Shown here: positions 11,360 to 22,749 of the stretch, piece by piece
Layout: the number at the start of each line of letters is the position of its first letter
Numbering within the stretch: position 1 is the stretch's first letter
Origin: Sporodiniella umbellata
Lineage: Eukaryota; Mucoromycota; Mucoromycetes; Mucorales; Rhizopodaceae
Length of the DNA stretch: 64,000 bases
NCBI GenBank assembly: GCA_025677835.1
Contig: JAIXMR010000028.1
Coordinates: 124,001 to 188,000, forward strand
Direction of reading: 5' to 3'
Program-made: the position numbers and the translations under genes
Notes under the pieces: generated by a model
What the model was told of the DNA's origin: nothing
The model's database searches: none
Seen by the model: only the letters and a program-made list of their open reading frames with translations

Positions 11360-12404
11360 AAAAAGAAAAGCCGAAAGAACGAAAAAAAAAAAAAAAAGAG
11401 AAAAGAAAAAGGAAAAAAAGCCAAAGAGCGCTTTATTTGAAACTTGCATTCACATGGACAGTATTTGTTTTTTATATAAATAAACAGGGATTGTCCTCCC
11501 TTTTGGAAGATGGGTAATATCCAAGGTATCACGTGTCATAACATGATCAAAACTCACTTCATTCGTGCCCTTTTGTTTGTCTTCTATTATATTCAAGCTG
11601 TGTATCTTGAGATTTGAATGATCGACTAATGGTTCCAAAGCAAAATAATGTACACAAAGAAGTTGAATGACTTGGTAATGGCCAAGATACTAAAAGCCTA
11701 CCTCAAAGAACATATGGGGTAACTTAGTGGTTAGGGCTTTAGATCTTGGTTATGACTTGCTATTAGTTTTCTGGGTAGTTATTCCCAGACAAATAAACCT
11801 TTCTCTTTTCTTTCATAGGCAGGAGGTTATCTAAGAGCTGCATGTACATTGCTCGGCTTAAACAAAAACCAACCAGACCTTAATAAGCGTTTTTTGTCCA
11901 TATACTCTAAAACCAACCTAGAAGTACTTTATGTACGTAAACGCAAATTGTACAAAGAAGGGTAGTAAGCTGCCACAAAGCCCAGATTAAACGTATTTAT
12001 TTTGTGTTTTATCTTTTTCCAGGGAAAAAAAGCGTAATACAAACCGCTATAGTGTACTTTAACGAACTGTGTAAAATTCAGCCAAAAAGCAAAGAGGACA
12101 AAGAATGATTATTTTAATAACAACAGAAAGAAAATCACACAAATAAAAAACCAAGTATATCTCTTTCTAAAGCCATCGGGCTATTCTCAGAAAACTGTTG
12201 AGCTGTACCTGACCCAAAGAGAATAAAAAAGTTTTTAAAAAAAAGAATTTTAATAAATTCCAGCGCATTGACCAAAAAGTACCCAAAAAAGTGCAAGACC
12301 ACTGGACTGCTTTTCGAAAAGTATAGCTTGAATACAACTCAGTTTTTTCCGTTTCACTTTTTTTATCCTTTTATTTTTTATTTTTATCTATTTCTTTTTC
12401 AGAT
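11360..12404. other. spacer between F-box gene and SAPS gene; possible gene fragment
   Basis: No complete gene was found. A small open stretch at about 11820-11966 (+), ending in a Lys/Arg-rich segment and TAG, looks protein-like (AGGYLRAACTLLGLNKNQ then NKRFLSIYSKTNLEVLY). An ATG-led segment at about 11651-11718 precedes it, but the obvious intron between them is out of phase. It may be a decayed or misread short gene. A pyrimidine-rich leader precedes the ATG at 12405. Confidence 0.35.
11720..11786 (+). other. tRNA-like internal promoter motifs (possible tRNA pseudogene or SINE trace)
   Basis: TAACTTAGTGG at 11720 resembles a Pol III A box and continues into TTAGGGC as in a tRNA D arm. GGGTAGTTATTCCC at 11773-11786 resembles a degenerate B box / T arm at tRNA-like spacing. 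No matching acceptor stem was found, so this is not a functional tRNA call. Confidence 0.25.
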
Positions 12405-13263
12405 ATGAATAGCGATAAAAGTGAAGAAGAAACAGTAACAGTTGAAACAAATGCAAAAAATGTCAGTGAAGATCAAAGCAACAATTCGACTGAGAAAGCA
12501 ACAAACTATATGGCTACTTCGATTGCTTTAATCGAAAAATTACTACTATTCTCTACACCAAGACTGGACACAAAGATCGTTAATGTCTTGCTTATTGAAG
12601 GTAAGGACCGTTAGTTCTTTGCGTGTATTCACAAGCTAGGTATGATGGACATACTGATGACTCACATAACAAGACTCGAGGGTGGAGAGCAGCATGAACT
12701 GGTAGATCTGACAAAGTGCACTACTTTGGAAAAATTCAAGTATGCTACACATAAAAGGGACATAAAAGAGTCAAATGCAATGAAAAGGTCGTATCACGCT
12801 ATGGAGTTTCTTTCCGGTACTACAGCAAACCATTTAGGAATTCAAAATTCAAAGTTTTTTACAATTGGTAAGCGATAATACAACGTTAAGAAGATATCCT
12901 AGTAACCTTTATATAGTGAACAACTTGTTCAACGTTTTTCTTCCAAACTCACATGGCAACTTCAACCATTTTTTTAGAGTTTTTCAGCATTTTGTTAGAA
13001 GATATCCCCAGGACATGCTTGAGTATGTTATCATGGCCAACGACGCTTCCATTTTGTTCAATTTCATGCTGCCCTATTTGAAAGAGAGCGCAGTGATGGA
13101 TTCTATTCTCGGGCTGATCTTTGTTCACGATATCAACCTAACAACAAAGGAAAAAAGAGAGCAGTGCCAGGAAAGGCTTCATGAGCTCAAGCTTCTAGAA
13201 TGGATTTTTGAGGTTATGCAGATGTCCGGTAACTTTTGTCTTTGTCTTTAAGCTGGGTTAAGC

Positions 13264-13299
<36 letters not shown>

Positions 13300-14738
13300 A
13301 GATTATCCAGACTATGTTGAAGCAGCGCAGGAGTTTTTTTTGCGTATCATTGAAGAATCTTCACAAGTAGACCGTAGTAATGTGTTGTTTAAATCGCTAA
13401 GCAAAGAGATGATTGGGGTTTTAGTGGATCAAATGAGCAATCTTCCGCCATCCAAAAAACGTAAAAGGACGATAAAAATTGCCAAACTATTAGTGAAAAG
13501 GTACCCCAAGTAAAAAAAAATGAACGTTGAAATGTGACACACAAAATAGTGGCATGTTAAATTCAAGAGCATCTTCAACACCTGTACAAGGACCGCTTTT
13601 CCTTATTTCTGCCAAAGCCCAAAAGCTATTTGCAAACCATTTACCCAAAATTTCTTCACTAATCACAAAGGATCGTGAACAAATAAGCAATACAAAAGAG
13701 TAAGGGAGATAATACGATGTAAAATGCTCAATTTTTGATAGATACCCTTTGACAACATCTGATATTGACTTGATAGAAATCATATATCAGATATTGTTTA
13801 ACATGAGCGAAAAAGCACAGATGCTGGCATCTATTCATACCGGCTTTTGGGATGTTCTCGTCCATTCGTTTTTTGAGAAATCGTAAGTTGCTGATTTGTA
13901 TGCACACTTGTCTTATAAACGACTGAACTCTTTTTTAAACCCTCTAAAAGGTCAAGCAGCATCTACCACACCTTATTTTATAGAATTCTATCTCTAGTTT
14001 TATCTGTTCACGATGACGCTATCATTCTTAATATTATTGATAGATCGCGACTAATACATAGACTGATTCAAGAATACGAGGACAAGACAAAACAGACTGG
14101 TAAGAAACGCGTTTTATATCTTAAGTCTATATGGAAACATCGAAAAGCTATCTAATGATACATTAAAAGATATTCGAGGATACGGTTTACTTATCTTGAA
14201 TCACTTTCGACTGTTGTCTGATGCACATCAATCAAAAACAATTACACAAACTCTCCAATCGCATGTTGAGTTTCAAAGGTTTTTACCCACATTGAGAGAT
14301 CGCACAATGACTCAACTAGAGCCTATGTCAAGCTGGAAGCTTGATGTGTGCTCTCGCCCTCCAGCTCATCTAGGGCCCAGCCCACCAATTCATGTAAACC
14401 ACTTTTCACCGTATGCTGGTTCCATGCCTTTAGTTACCAATCTGAGCGAGTCCGACCAAGGTGGGATTGATCTAGGTAGTGAATGTAAGTAGACAGCTTA
14501 AAAGAAGTTACACAACACGACTGCACAAACTCAAGCTTTTTTCTATCTTTTTTTTTTTACCTTTGTAGTTGCTTACAGCTTAGGCTTCACAGGCTCTACA
14601 GAAACTGAGCCTTTGCCAGAAATCGAATACGATTTCTCTTCGTCAGAGTGTCCATTAGGAATAGAATCAGAACATCATGGGATAGAGTCTTCAGGCATTT
14701 TTTTTGAAAGTTTGACATCGGAAAACCATGACGAATAA
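12405..14738 (+). CDS. SIT4/PP6 phosphatase-associated SAPS-domain protein
   Basis: Regulatory subunit of a PP2A-like phosphatase (Sap155/Sap190 in yeast, PPP6R in animals), linked to cell-cycle entry and nutrient signalling. Nine exons join in phase to 619 aa: 12405-12600, 12640-12867, 12917-13228, 13302-13500, 13550-13699, 13742-13882, 13951-14099, 14170-14484, 14569-14738. SAPS hallmarks include FSTPRLDTKIV, LMTHITRLEG, a helical stretch FRVFQHFVRRYPQDMLEYVI, SAVMDSILGLIFVHD, then YPDYVEAAQEFFLRII and VKSGMLNSRASSTPVQGP. The C-terminus is acidic. The intron before exon 4 carries a T tract of about 30. The protein is shorter than yeast Saps because the disordered N-terminal extension is lacking. 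The splice sites of exons 5, 6 and 8 were selected by frame. Confidence 0.8.
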
Positions 14739-14861
14739 ATATCCATTCAGAAACGCGTTTATCGGAGTCAGCAGGGAGGAAAAGAAGAGATATATAGACT
14801 AAATAAATAAATAAAAAACGTTTTTTATATATAAATATTTCTTTTGATTTTTCAGAATAAA

Positions 14862-16801
14862 ATGTTTAGTTCTGATGAAGAAGACCTTGATTGTCCACTC
14901 TGCATGGAAGAGTTGGACATTGCTGATAGAAACTTTAGGCCCTGTCCTTGTGGTTACAAGGTAGAAATTACATAGCCTAATAAAAAGCCAGTACTAAACC
15001 TAAAAAAAAAAAAAAAAGATATGTAGATTTTGTTGGCATCACATTAGAGAAAATTTAAATGGAAGGTGTCCTGCATGGTAAAACAAAACAGTTAAAAGAA
15101 AAATGTGCAGAAGCATTTCAAAACAAAAACACCTAAAACCCTTCATTTGAAACAGTCGAAGAGAATATTCTGAACAAATTGCAGAGTTTGAACCTATTAG
15201 CGCTGATGAGTAAAGGAAAACAGAAAACAAAGCAGCTAACTTAATTTATATAACAGAATTCAAAGAATCCGAAGAGAAAAAAAAGAAAAGGAAAGGCAGC
15301 AAAAAGACATGGATATAGCCAATCGTCGTCATTTAGCCAACATGAGAGTTGTTCAAAAGAATCTTGTTTACATCATTGGTCTTCATCCTAAACTCGCAAC
15401 AGAAGAGGTTAGATCCAAAAAAAAAAAAGAGAACAGAATTCTTATAATTGACTTTTGCATATTGTATATTCTATAGACCGTCCGATCCAACGATTATTTT
15501 GGGCAGTTTGGTAAGATTGCAAAGATCGTGATTAACAAGAGACAAGTTGCACCAACCTCCCACGCTAATGGGGCAACTTCTATGCAACCCAGTGCTGCGG
15601 TGTATGTTACTTATGCAAGAAAGGACGATGCTGCCAAAGCTATCCATGCAGTGGATGGCAGCGTTATGGCTGGACGAGTGTTGAGGTAAACTAGGCAAAT
15701 TGAAATGTGTTTGGACTCATAGATTTAGAGCATCTTATGGTACAACTAAATATTGTACCTATTATCTCCGCAATATGTCATGCCCTAATCCTAGCTGTTT
15801 GTACTTGCATGAACCAGGCGAAGATGCGGACACCATATCCAAGGAAGAATTAGCTACAGGGTAAACAAAAAGAAAGAGAAAGGCGCACAGAGAAAATTTT
15901 ATTGTTTAACATTTGTATATATAGCAAACATCGAATGAGAGATCAGGTATCTTATGACAACAATAGTAGCGACGAGGAAGAAGAAGAGGAAACAGACTAT
16001 CCCCAAACGTCGCAATACAGCTCCCCTACTATTTCCAATTCAGATTTCCCCCCAGTAGCCTCTGCTCTTAGAAAAGCGATACATATTGACGATGAACGGC
16101 CAGCACTCCCTGCTACAGCCTCATGGGGAAAGAATAGTATACCAGGTACGCCCACTAACAATGGGAGTGGACAGCCTGGTCGTACCCTTACATCTGATGC
16201 CTTTGGGCCTCCCTTGTCTGTGGCAGTAGCTCAACAACAGCAACAGAGCCAAAAACAACAAGTATCCCCAACTGTATTAAAACGTAAATTGGAAAAGAAG
16301 AAACGCAAGGAACTACTCCAAAAGCAACGGAAAGAGGAAGAAGAAAAAGAGTGTTCAACGCAACAACAAATGGCTGGACCTTCTGAAGAGAGACTACAGC
16401 CAACAAGGATAGCGGATGACGAGGATGAAATAGAAGAGGATGATGAAATCGAAGAAGAGTACTATCCACTAGACGAACTTACTCAGTATGTGATGGGTTA
16501 TGCGTTTGAGGAAATGCGTATACCTAGATCAGTACGAGAAGAAAAGCCTGTGGGAGTCTCTGCCTTATATGAAGCATCCGATGTACAACCTCCTATAAAA
16601 GTAGAACCGCCCGCAAGCCTAGACCAGATGACCATCAAAGAGGAAACTCTATCGCCCTTTGAGTTTTTGACACAGTCTATAGCTACACCCAAATATACAG
16701 GAACATTTAACCCCTTCTCTCACCAAATTTTAAGAAGCAACACTGCTTTATTTGGGTCGCCTGTGCGCAAACATTCAAGATTTGGTTTTGCCCAATTCTA
16801 G
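14862..16801 (+). CDS. NOT4: NOT4/CNOT4 RING E3 ubiquitin ligase
   Basis: Ubiquitin ligase subunit of the CCR4-NOT complex, acting in mRNA decay and co-translational quality control. Exon 1 (14862-14960) plus exon 2 (15019-15077) and the start of the next encode a C4C4-type RING: CPLCMEEL, CPCGYK, ICRFCWHH, GRCPACRREY. A Lys-rich coiled coil (IRREKKEKERQQK) follows, then LANMRVVQKNLVYIIGLHP and an RRM, then a CCCH zinc finger (CPNPSCLYLHEPGED). The C-terminal 300 residues are disordered, with Glu-rich and Gln-rich parts. Domain order is exactly that of Not4. Several introns of 35-65 bp interrupt the conserved half and the tail is one long exon from about 15925. The product is about 560 aa. 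Confidence 0.92.
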
Positions 16802-17361
16802 ACCTTTCTCTCTTTCCAAAAAATATAATCAAAATAAAAAAAGAACGAAAAAGCAATCACCAAAAAAAAAAGAAAAATAATGCTCGTATCTTTTTTTTTT
16901 TTTTGAGAATGCTTCAGCACACTGACGCTTTATTTACTGTCAACATTGAGGGCAACTAAAACAGAAAACACTAAAAAAAAGTGTTGCAACAAAGGAAGGG
17001 AATCAGATGTACATGTTTTATTTGAGGCTCAAGAACATAGACATTGAGGTCGCATTACTTGCATTTCTGTTTCGAAAAAAAAAAAAAAAAAAACATCTTA
17101 TAGATCGTAGTCCTATAGAAGACTAGATAGTATAATTATTCTGACATTCTAGCGACAGCCCCCTCTTTTTTGTGCAAGAAGGCTGTCTACTACAATGAAC
17201 TAACTGTTTTGTGTGTAGCGAAGTTTGGGTTTGCGAAATCAAGTTTGACACACAGATGCTTATTTTTATTGAGTAAATTGTGGTGAGAAAAGTAAAGTTG
17301 GTTTTAAAAAAAAACTGGTATATGTACAATTTTGTATAAGTATGTATACGTGCATTCATGT
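16802..17361. other. convergent spacer NOT4 / tryptophan synthase
   Basis: AT-rich 3' region shared by two converging genes, with poly-A and poly-T tracts at about 16868, 16891 and 17078. No gene was seen. Confidence 0.5.
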
Positions 17362-19664
17362 TTAGAAGCGCAGATCCCAACCGATCTTAGGGCCCAATTT
17401 AGGCAAAACCTCGGTTACTGTGTGCATGTCTTTATCTCCTCTACCTGAGAGACAGACTACGATATCCTGGTCTTTGGGAAGCTCTTTGGCTAGTTCGATA
17501 GCAGAGTAGATTGCATGACTTGATTCTAAAGCTGGAATTATACCTTCCAGCTGAGTGAGTTTTCTGAAACCAATCAAACATTGGGCATCGTCAGCCACAC
17601 GATATTCAGCTCTACCAGAATGTTTGAGATGTGCGTGTTCGGGGCCAACACCAGGATAATCCAAACCAGCGCTCACAGAGTGTGTTTCGGTTATTTGTCC
17701 GAATTCGTCTTGTAAAAGGTAGGTACGCGTGCCATGAAGAACGCCTGGAGTACCCAAAGACAGAGTAGCAGAGTGCTTCAAGGTATCTACACCATCGCCA
17801 CCAGCTTCAACGCCAACAATTCTAACCGTAGGCTCATTCACAAAAGGATGAAACATACCAATCGCATTTGATCCACCACCGACACAAGCAATAACAGCAT
17901 CTGGGAGCTTACCAGCCTTTTCGAGCATTTGAGTCTTAGTTTCCTTACCAATAACAGATTGAAATTCGCGTACAATAGCAGGAAAAGGGTGAGGACCGAT
18001 AGCAGAGCCAACAAGGTAATGAGTAGTGCTGACAGTGGCAACCCAGTCGCGCATAGCTTCGTTAATAGCATCCTTGAGTGTACGTGAGCCGCTGCTTACA
18101 GGAACTACGGTGGCGCCCAGCATTTTCATTCGGAACACATTCAAAGCCTGACGACGACAGTCCTCTTCTCCCATATAAACAACACACTCAAGACCAAACT
18201 TGGCGCAAACAGTAGCAGTAGCTACACCATGTTGACCTGCTCCGGTTTCAGCGACTATTCGCGTTTTACCTAATCGCTTGGCCAACAAAATTTGTCCAAC
18301 AGCATTGTTGATCTTGTGAGAGCCTGTATGATTCAAATCCTCACGCTTCAACCAAATCTTAGCACCGCCTGTCTCTTCAGTCAATCGACTAGCGAGCTGT
18401 AATTGTGAAGGGCGAGAGATATAATCGTAGTAGGACTCAAACTCAGCACGGAAAGCAGGATCTACCATAGCGTTGATAAAGCAGCTTTCTAGTTGCGTTA
18501 GACAGTCAACCAATGCCTCGGGTACATAGGCGCCTCCAAAGTCGCCGTAGCGTGTCTGCATTTGATAAAAGTTCTTGATATCGTCAGGAGAGAAAGGGCC
18601 GCGACCAGCGGCATCGTTGACCTCAAGGTCAGCATGTTCGGCTTCACTAGCTGCGTAGGTCTCGATAGGTTGTATACGACCATTGACTTCGGCGACGTAT
18701 TTTTGTAAAAGAGGAGCCACAGGCTCATTACTCTCAGTAGCCTCCCTTGCAAGGGTGATCAAACGTGAGCCAATTACAACACCATCTGAGTGAGCGCCAA
18801 CAGTCAAAAAGTGTTCGCGTGTAGATACACCGAAACCGACAGCCAAATAAGCTTGGGTATGTTTTCTGATACGGCTAATGATTTGAGGCAATTCAGTGTT
18901 GACTTCACTAGCGGCTCCGGTAACGCCCATACGAGAGATAACATAAATAAATGAGTCTGCCAAAGAAGCCAAGAGTTTGATACGTTTTTCTGTTGTACTA
19001 GGAGCAATCAATGGGATATAAGATAGTCCGTGCTTGTAACAAATATTACGGAATACATGGGATTCCTCGGGTGGCAAATCTACTAAAATATATCCATTGA
19101 CACCCGCATCCTTACAGTCTTGTACTATCTTTTCTTCTCCATAAGAAATTATAGGATTGTAGTAACCCATAAATACTACAGGTACCCTCAACCCTTGAGT
19201 GCGTGCATCGCGTACCATCTGAAGGCAACTTTGAATGTTTGTTCCGTGCTTGAGAGATTCCTATTTAAAAAACGGCTTTAGCTTGATGTCTTTTCTTGTA
19301 TCAAAGAGCGAAAGAGAGATAACTTACGGTGCTTGCATATTGAATAGTAGGACCATCAGCAAGTGGGTCAGTGAAAGGAATTCCTTAAAGACAATAATCA
19401 AAAATTCCATTACCGGATACGCAGCAGGTTTTATTTTTCTTTTTTGATATTTACCCAACTCAATTACGTCTACACCACCTTTTTCCAAAGCCAGCATGCT
19501 TTCGACTGTCTCAGCTGGTGAGGGGTATCCTGCAGTCAAGAAATTAACCAAGGCAGGTCTATCTAAACAGCACATTGACATATTAGTAACTTGGAGCATT
19601 AGAAAGCTTTGAGCTTACTTTGTTCTTTTGCTTGCTTAAAAGCTTGACGAAGTTTTGAAGCCAT
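17362..19664 (-). CDS. TRP5: bifunctional tryptophan synthase (fused alpha-beta)
   Basis: Catalyses the last step of tryptophan synthesis: the alpha domain cleaves indole-glycerol phosphate and the beta domain condenses indole with serine. Four exons (19664-19619, 19562-19455, 19383-19328, 19260-17362) join in phase to 702 aa, close to yeast Trp5 (707). The alpha half shows [10 protein letters not shown], the catalytic Glu in VIELGIPF and the catalytic Asp in TDPLADGP. The beta half begins after the linker at [11 protein letters not shown] and carries the PLP lysine in GSHKINNA and the phosphate loop [10 protein letters not shown]. Upstream is a TGAGTCA box that suits amino-acid general control. 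Confidence 0.96.
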
Positions 19665-19788
19665 AATGTAATAACTTTTAAAGTAAAACAAAAAAAAAAA
19701 CAACCAAAAATAAATGCAGATTGAATATATAGTGCACTAAAAAAAAACTCAGTTCTTCCAATTAGAGAAATAATTCTGATTGGTAAAA

Positions 19789-20682
19789 ATGAGTCAGGAT
19801 TATTTAAATCCTGTAAACCGAAAGCTGCAATACTTCAATGCTTACAGTCCGACTGATGGACACAACATGATTCTACTAATTAAAATGCGCTATGAATTAA
19901 ATATGGCAGCATCTTTTCTTCCTACCGTCTATACTACATAAAAAGTATACTGTACTATGCCAAGGAGCTATATACTTCGTCCGAAAAGTGTACCAAGCCA
20001 AATCTTTTTCTTTAAAAAATAAGCAACAAGCAGCTGCTCTAGGAGTAAGTCAAGTACAGTGAGCCAGCATATCCTTTTTCGTAAATAGAAATGTTTAGAC
20101 GAAATTGGTCAAGAAATCGGTAATCTCGTTTTTCAAACTGAATTTCATTTAGGAAATGACTCAATAAACAAAATCATTCTAACTGATAAACGAATCGTTA
20201 ACAATATAACTATTTCGGCTATCGACATACCAGAAAAGTCGTATGTTACTGCTCCAGCATAATCCATAAATAAATACATGTCCAATGTCCCGTATACTCC
20301 ATACGACACTCAAAATGCTTGTTCACTAATAATTATCAATATTTTTGAGAGCCTAGAAAGAGTAGAACTAAACCAAACAATACAACTATGTGTTGATACT
20401 CATGAAAAACATGGCACCCCTCCTGTTTAATTCATCAGTAATTTAATGAGAGTATTACTGAACAAAGCTCAACATATCCCCTTTCTCAGAGATATCTAGC
20501 ACACTTTGAACAAAACAATGTTTGTTGACCTCAACAAAGGAATGTGTTTACAAGAATCTGCTGAAGCACCACCTTTCATTATGGGATATCTTAATTACTA
20601 TTACAAGGAATAAGAAATTTATAATGTGCACTGGCTTTTTGATAAAAAGGAAATAGAATTATTTATTAAATTGCGATCGTAA
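19789..20682 (+). pseudogene. decayed protein gene, family unrecognised
   Basis: A protein-like reading starts at ATG 19789 (MSQDYLNPVNRKLQYFNAYS), shifts frame near 19930, and after a probable intron ending near 20088 runs in one frame from about 20092 to 20682. That frame is broken by four stops (TAA, TAA, TAG, TAA), each one C-to-T change away from a Gln codon. Between the stops the composition is clearly protein-like, for example LVFQTEFHLGNDSINKIIL, IFESLERVELNQTIQLCVD, MFVDLNKGMCLQESAEAPPF and VHWLFDKKEIELFIKLRS. I do not recognise the family. It is divergent from tryptophan synthase and shares its promoter gap. Confidence 0.55.
19790..19796. promoter_or_regulatory. TGAGTCA, Gcn4/CpcA-type site upstream of TRP5
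   Basis: An exact TGASTCA bZIP site lies about 126 bp upstream of the tryptophan synthase start codon. Amino-acid biosynthetic genes in fungi are commonly under Gcn4/CpcA control. A single 7-mer could also arise by chance, and this one overlaps the first codons of the neighbouring pseudogene. Confidence 0.4.
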
Positions 20683-20700
20683 GCTTTCGCTTACTGTATA

Positions 20701-20889
20701 TTACTCTACAGCTTCAATGTCTTCTTCATAGCCTTTTGACAAACGTTGTTTTCAGTTCGTTCTTCCGAGTCTTTTGCTTCTAAATTGCTCAAAAAAGCCC
20801 TTCGGCTGAGTAGAGTGGTCTTCGTTACGTTCTTTTGGCCCAACACCTATTTCCAAATGTTTTAGGGCTGACGTTCCTGGAATAGACAT
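20701..20889 (-). pseudogene. small relic ORF with an in-frame TGA
   Basis: Reads MSIPGTSALKHLEIGVGP, then PKGFFEQFRSKRLGRTN, stop, KQRLSKGYEEDIEAVE, stop. The internal TGA is one C-to-T step from CGA (Arg). It may be the C-terminal end of a lost gene. No family was recognised. Confidence 0.35.
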
Positions 20890-22749
20890 TGTGCCTCTTC
20901 CAGAAGTAAACTTTCTTTTTTTTTTCCATCAAAAAAATAGAAGTATCTTCAATATATAAAAGTGCCTTGCATATAGACATCGCAAACTCTGCCAAACATT
21001 GTGTCCCTACATACCCTTTATTTTTTGGTACCTGTGCACGCGACTTTTATCAAGGAGCTCAGTATGAATACAGCTCTTGATTTGTTCAGACTAAACATAA
21101 ATGTTGTCATGTATTGCTTTAATTTCCTGTGCTGTCTTCACCAAGCAATTGCTGAAGTTTTTCACGGTTATATTGTAAAGAAATTTCATTGTTGCATCTT
21201 GGCTATTGCTGGGAATTTCTTTACTAAAAGCGGAACTTGGGGCAGAAACTACTATATTGTTCATCAACATAGCTATGCTGAATACATCAACTATTAAAGC
21301 AATTGAATAGCTTTCGTACACTAAAGTATAATGCCTCTATCGTTATTGGAGGGTATTCGCTGTCCAGAGCTTTAGGAAGATATATAACATCGCAGGAACA
21401 GGCTTTTTTTGGTAGCAAGTAGTCAGTAAACCATACCCTGAATCTTTTAAATCATCATTGTGTGAGAAAAAGTATCTATGAATACTCAATGCATTTCAAA
21501 GAAATTCTTGCTTGTTTTAAGTTGAGCAAAATCTGTTAAAATGTTCGATTCAACACTATAGCCATATGAATGGCTCTTGCCTTTGCAGCTATAACCACCG
21601 CATGAATTTCAGACCAGCTATTTCTTGTATTTATATGAAGTCTGCTTCAACGGTATGAAAAAGAAAAAAAGGGATAGACAAATCAAGCTATTCTTTGATA
21701 ACGACGTTTCTATTAACTGACAACTATTTTTTATAGTTGTCAATTGTATCTCTATATAATTGACAATTGCTTTTTTTTTTTTTTCTGTAGCCGATAATAT
21801 CTACCAGCCGGACTGTAGAATAAAAACATTGTTGACTTAACTCCTTTAAGCCGAAATGTCTGCAGCCAATTTTAGACAGCAGATGACAGCTGTCAAAAAT
21901 AGAGTATCTACAAGTTGTTTTTTTCATGTATGCACAACTCCTAGTGTGTATCTTGTAAACAGTAAAAAAAGTTATCTTCAAAATCTTAGTATCCAAAATA
22001 GAAATGTTTTTTTTTTGTATATGACTAGTACTGTGTTTTTATATAAAGATAAAATATGTTTATCGACTATAACTATAGTGTAGCCAATTAAAGACGTCCT
22101 CAGCTATAGGATGAAGGAGAGGATTTAAATTCAGATTTTTTAGGATAGGGAAGGGAAAGTAATAGCTGCTAGTTGTAGCCCAGTTTAGAATTTTGTGTAA
22201 GAATTTATATTTCTATACATGAAAAAGCAATTTGTACTTTCAAGTTTTTATCATTTTTTTTTTTTAAAAAAAAAACAAGCAAACCTAAAGACCATTTCAT
22301 AGCTCTTCACAAGAAAAAATGAGTAGTGCGAGTGCCAGTTGTTTTGTTTGTAATACAAACAAAAAGGGTATCGTGCAACTGTATGCTTGGTTGAGCTGTA
22401 GGTTTTGTAAAGAAAGATGTACATAATTATGTCTTATGAATAGATAACATACAAAAATACCTATTGAAGCTCTTTGTACAATAGTAAAACAGTTAATAAA
22501 TATATATATAAATAGGCTACATGATCACTTGTTTTTTTTTAAAAAAAAATGGAGATAAACGATACTGTTTCCGTTTTATGGTATGATAGTTTTAGGGTGT
22601 TGATGCTTTGAAAATGAATTAAGCTCGGTAGGTCTTTGCTTTTAGAATCGCGTTAAAGGATGAACAAAAGGAATTAGGAATAGATCAAGTGACTGTATGT
22701 GTCAATATTATAATAATTACAAGTGCTTATATATTTATATATGTGGCTA
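20890..22749. other. gene-poor spacer with possible relics
   Basis: No intact gene was found. A small open stretch 21091-21321 (-) and its antisense 21001-21297 (+) are not convincing. A 35-aa ORF at 22319-22426 (+) has two CxxC-like pairs (CFVC, CRFC) but no recognisable context. Two T-run/A-run palindromes lie at 22254-22275 and 22532-22549. Confidence 0.4.

Noticed and set aside
21001..21297. 98-aa plus-strand frame in the decay zone
   Set aside because: Cys/His/Phe-rich translation with no motif, and an overlapping open frame on the opposite strand is equally weak.
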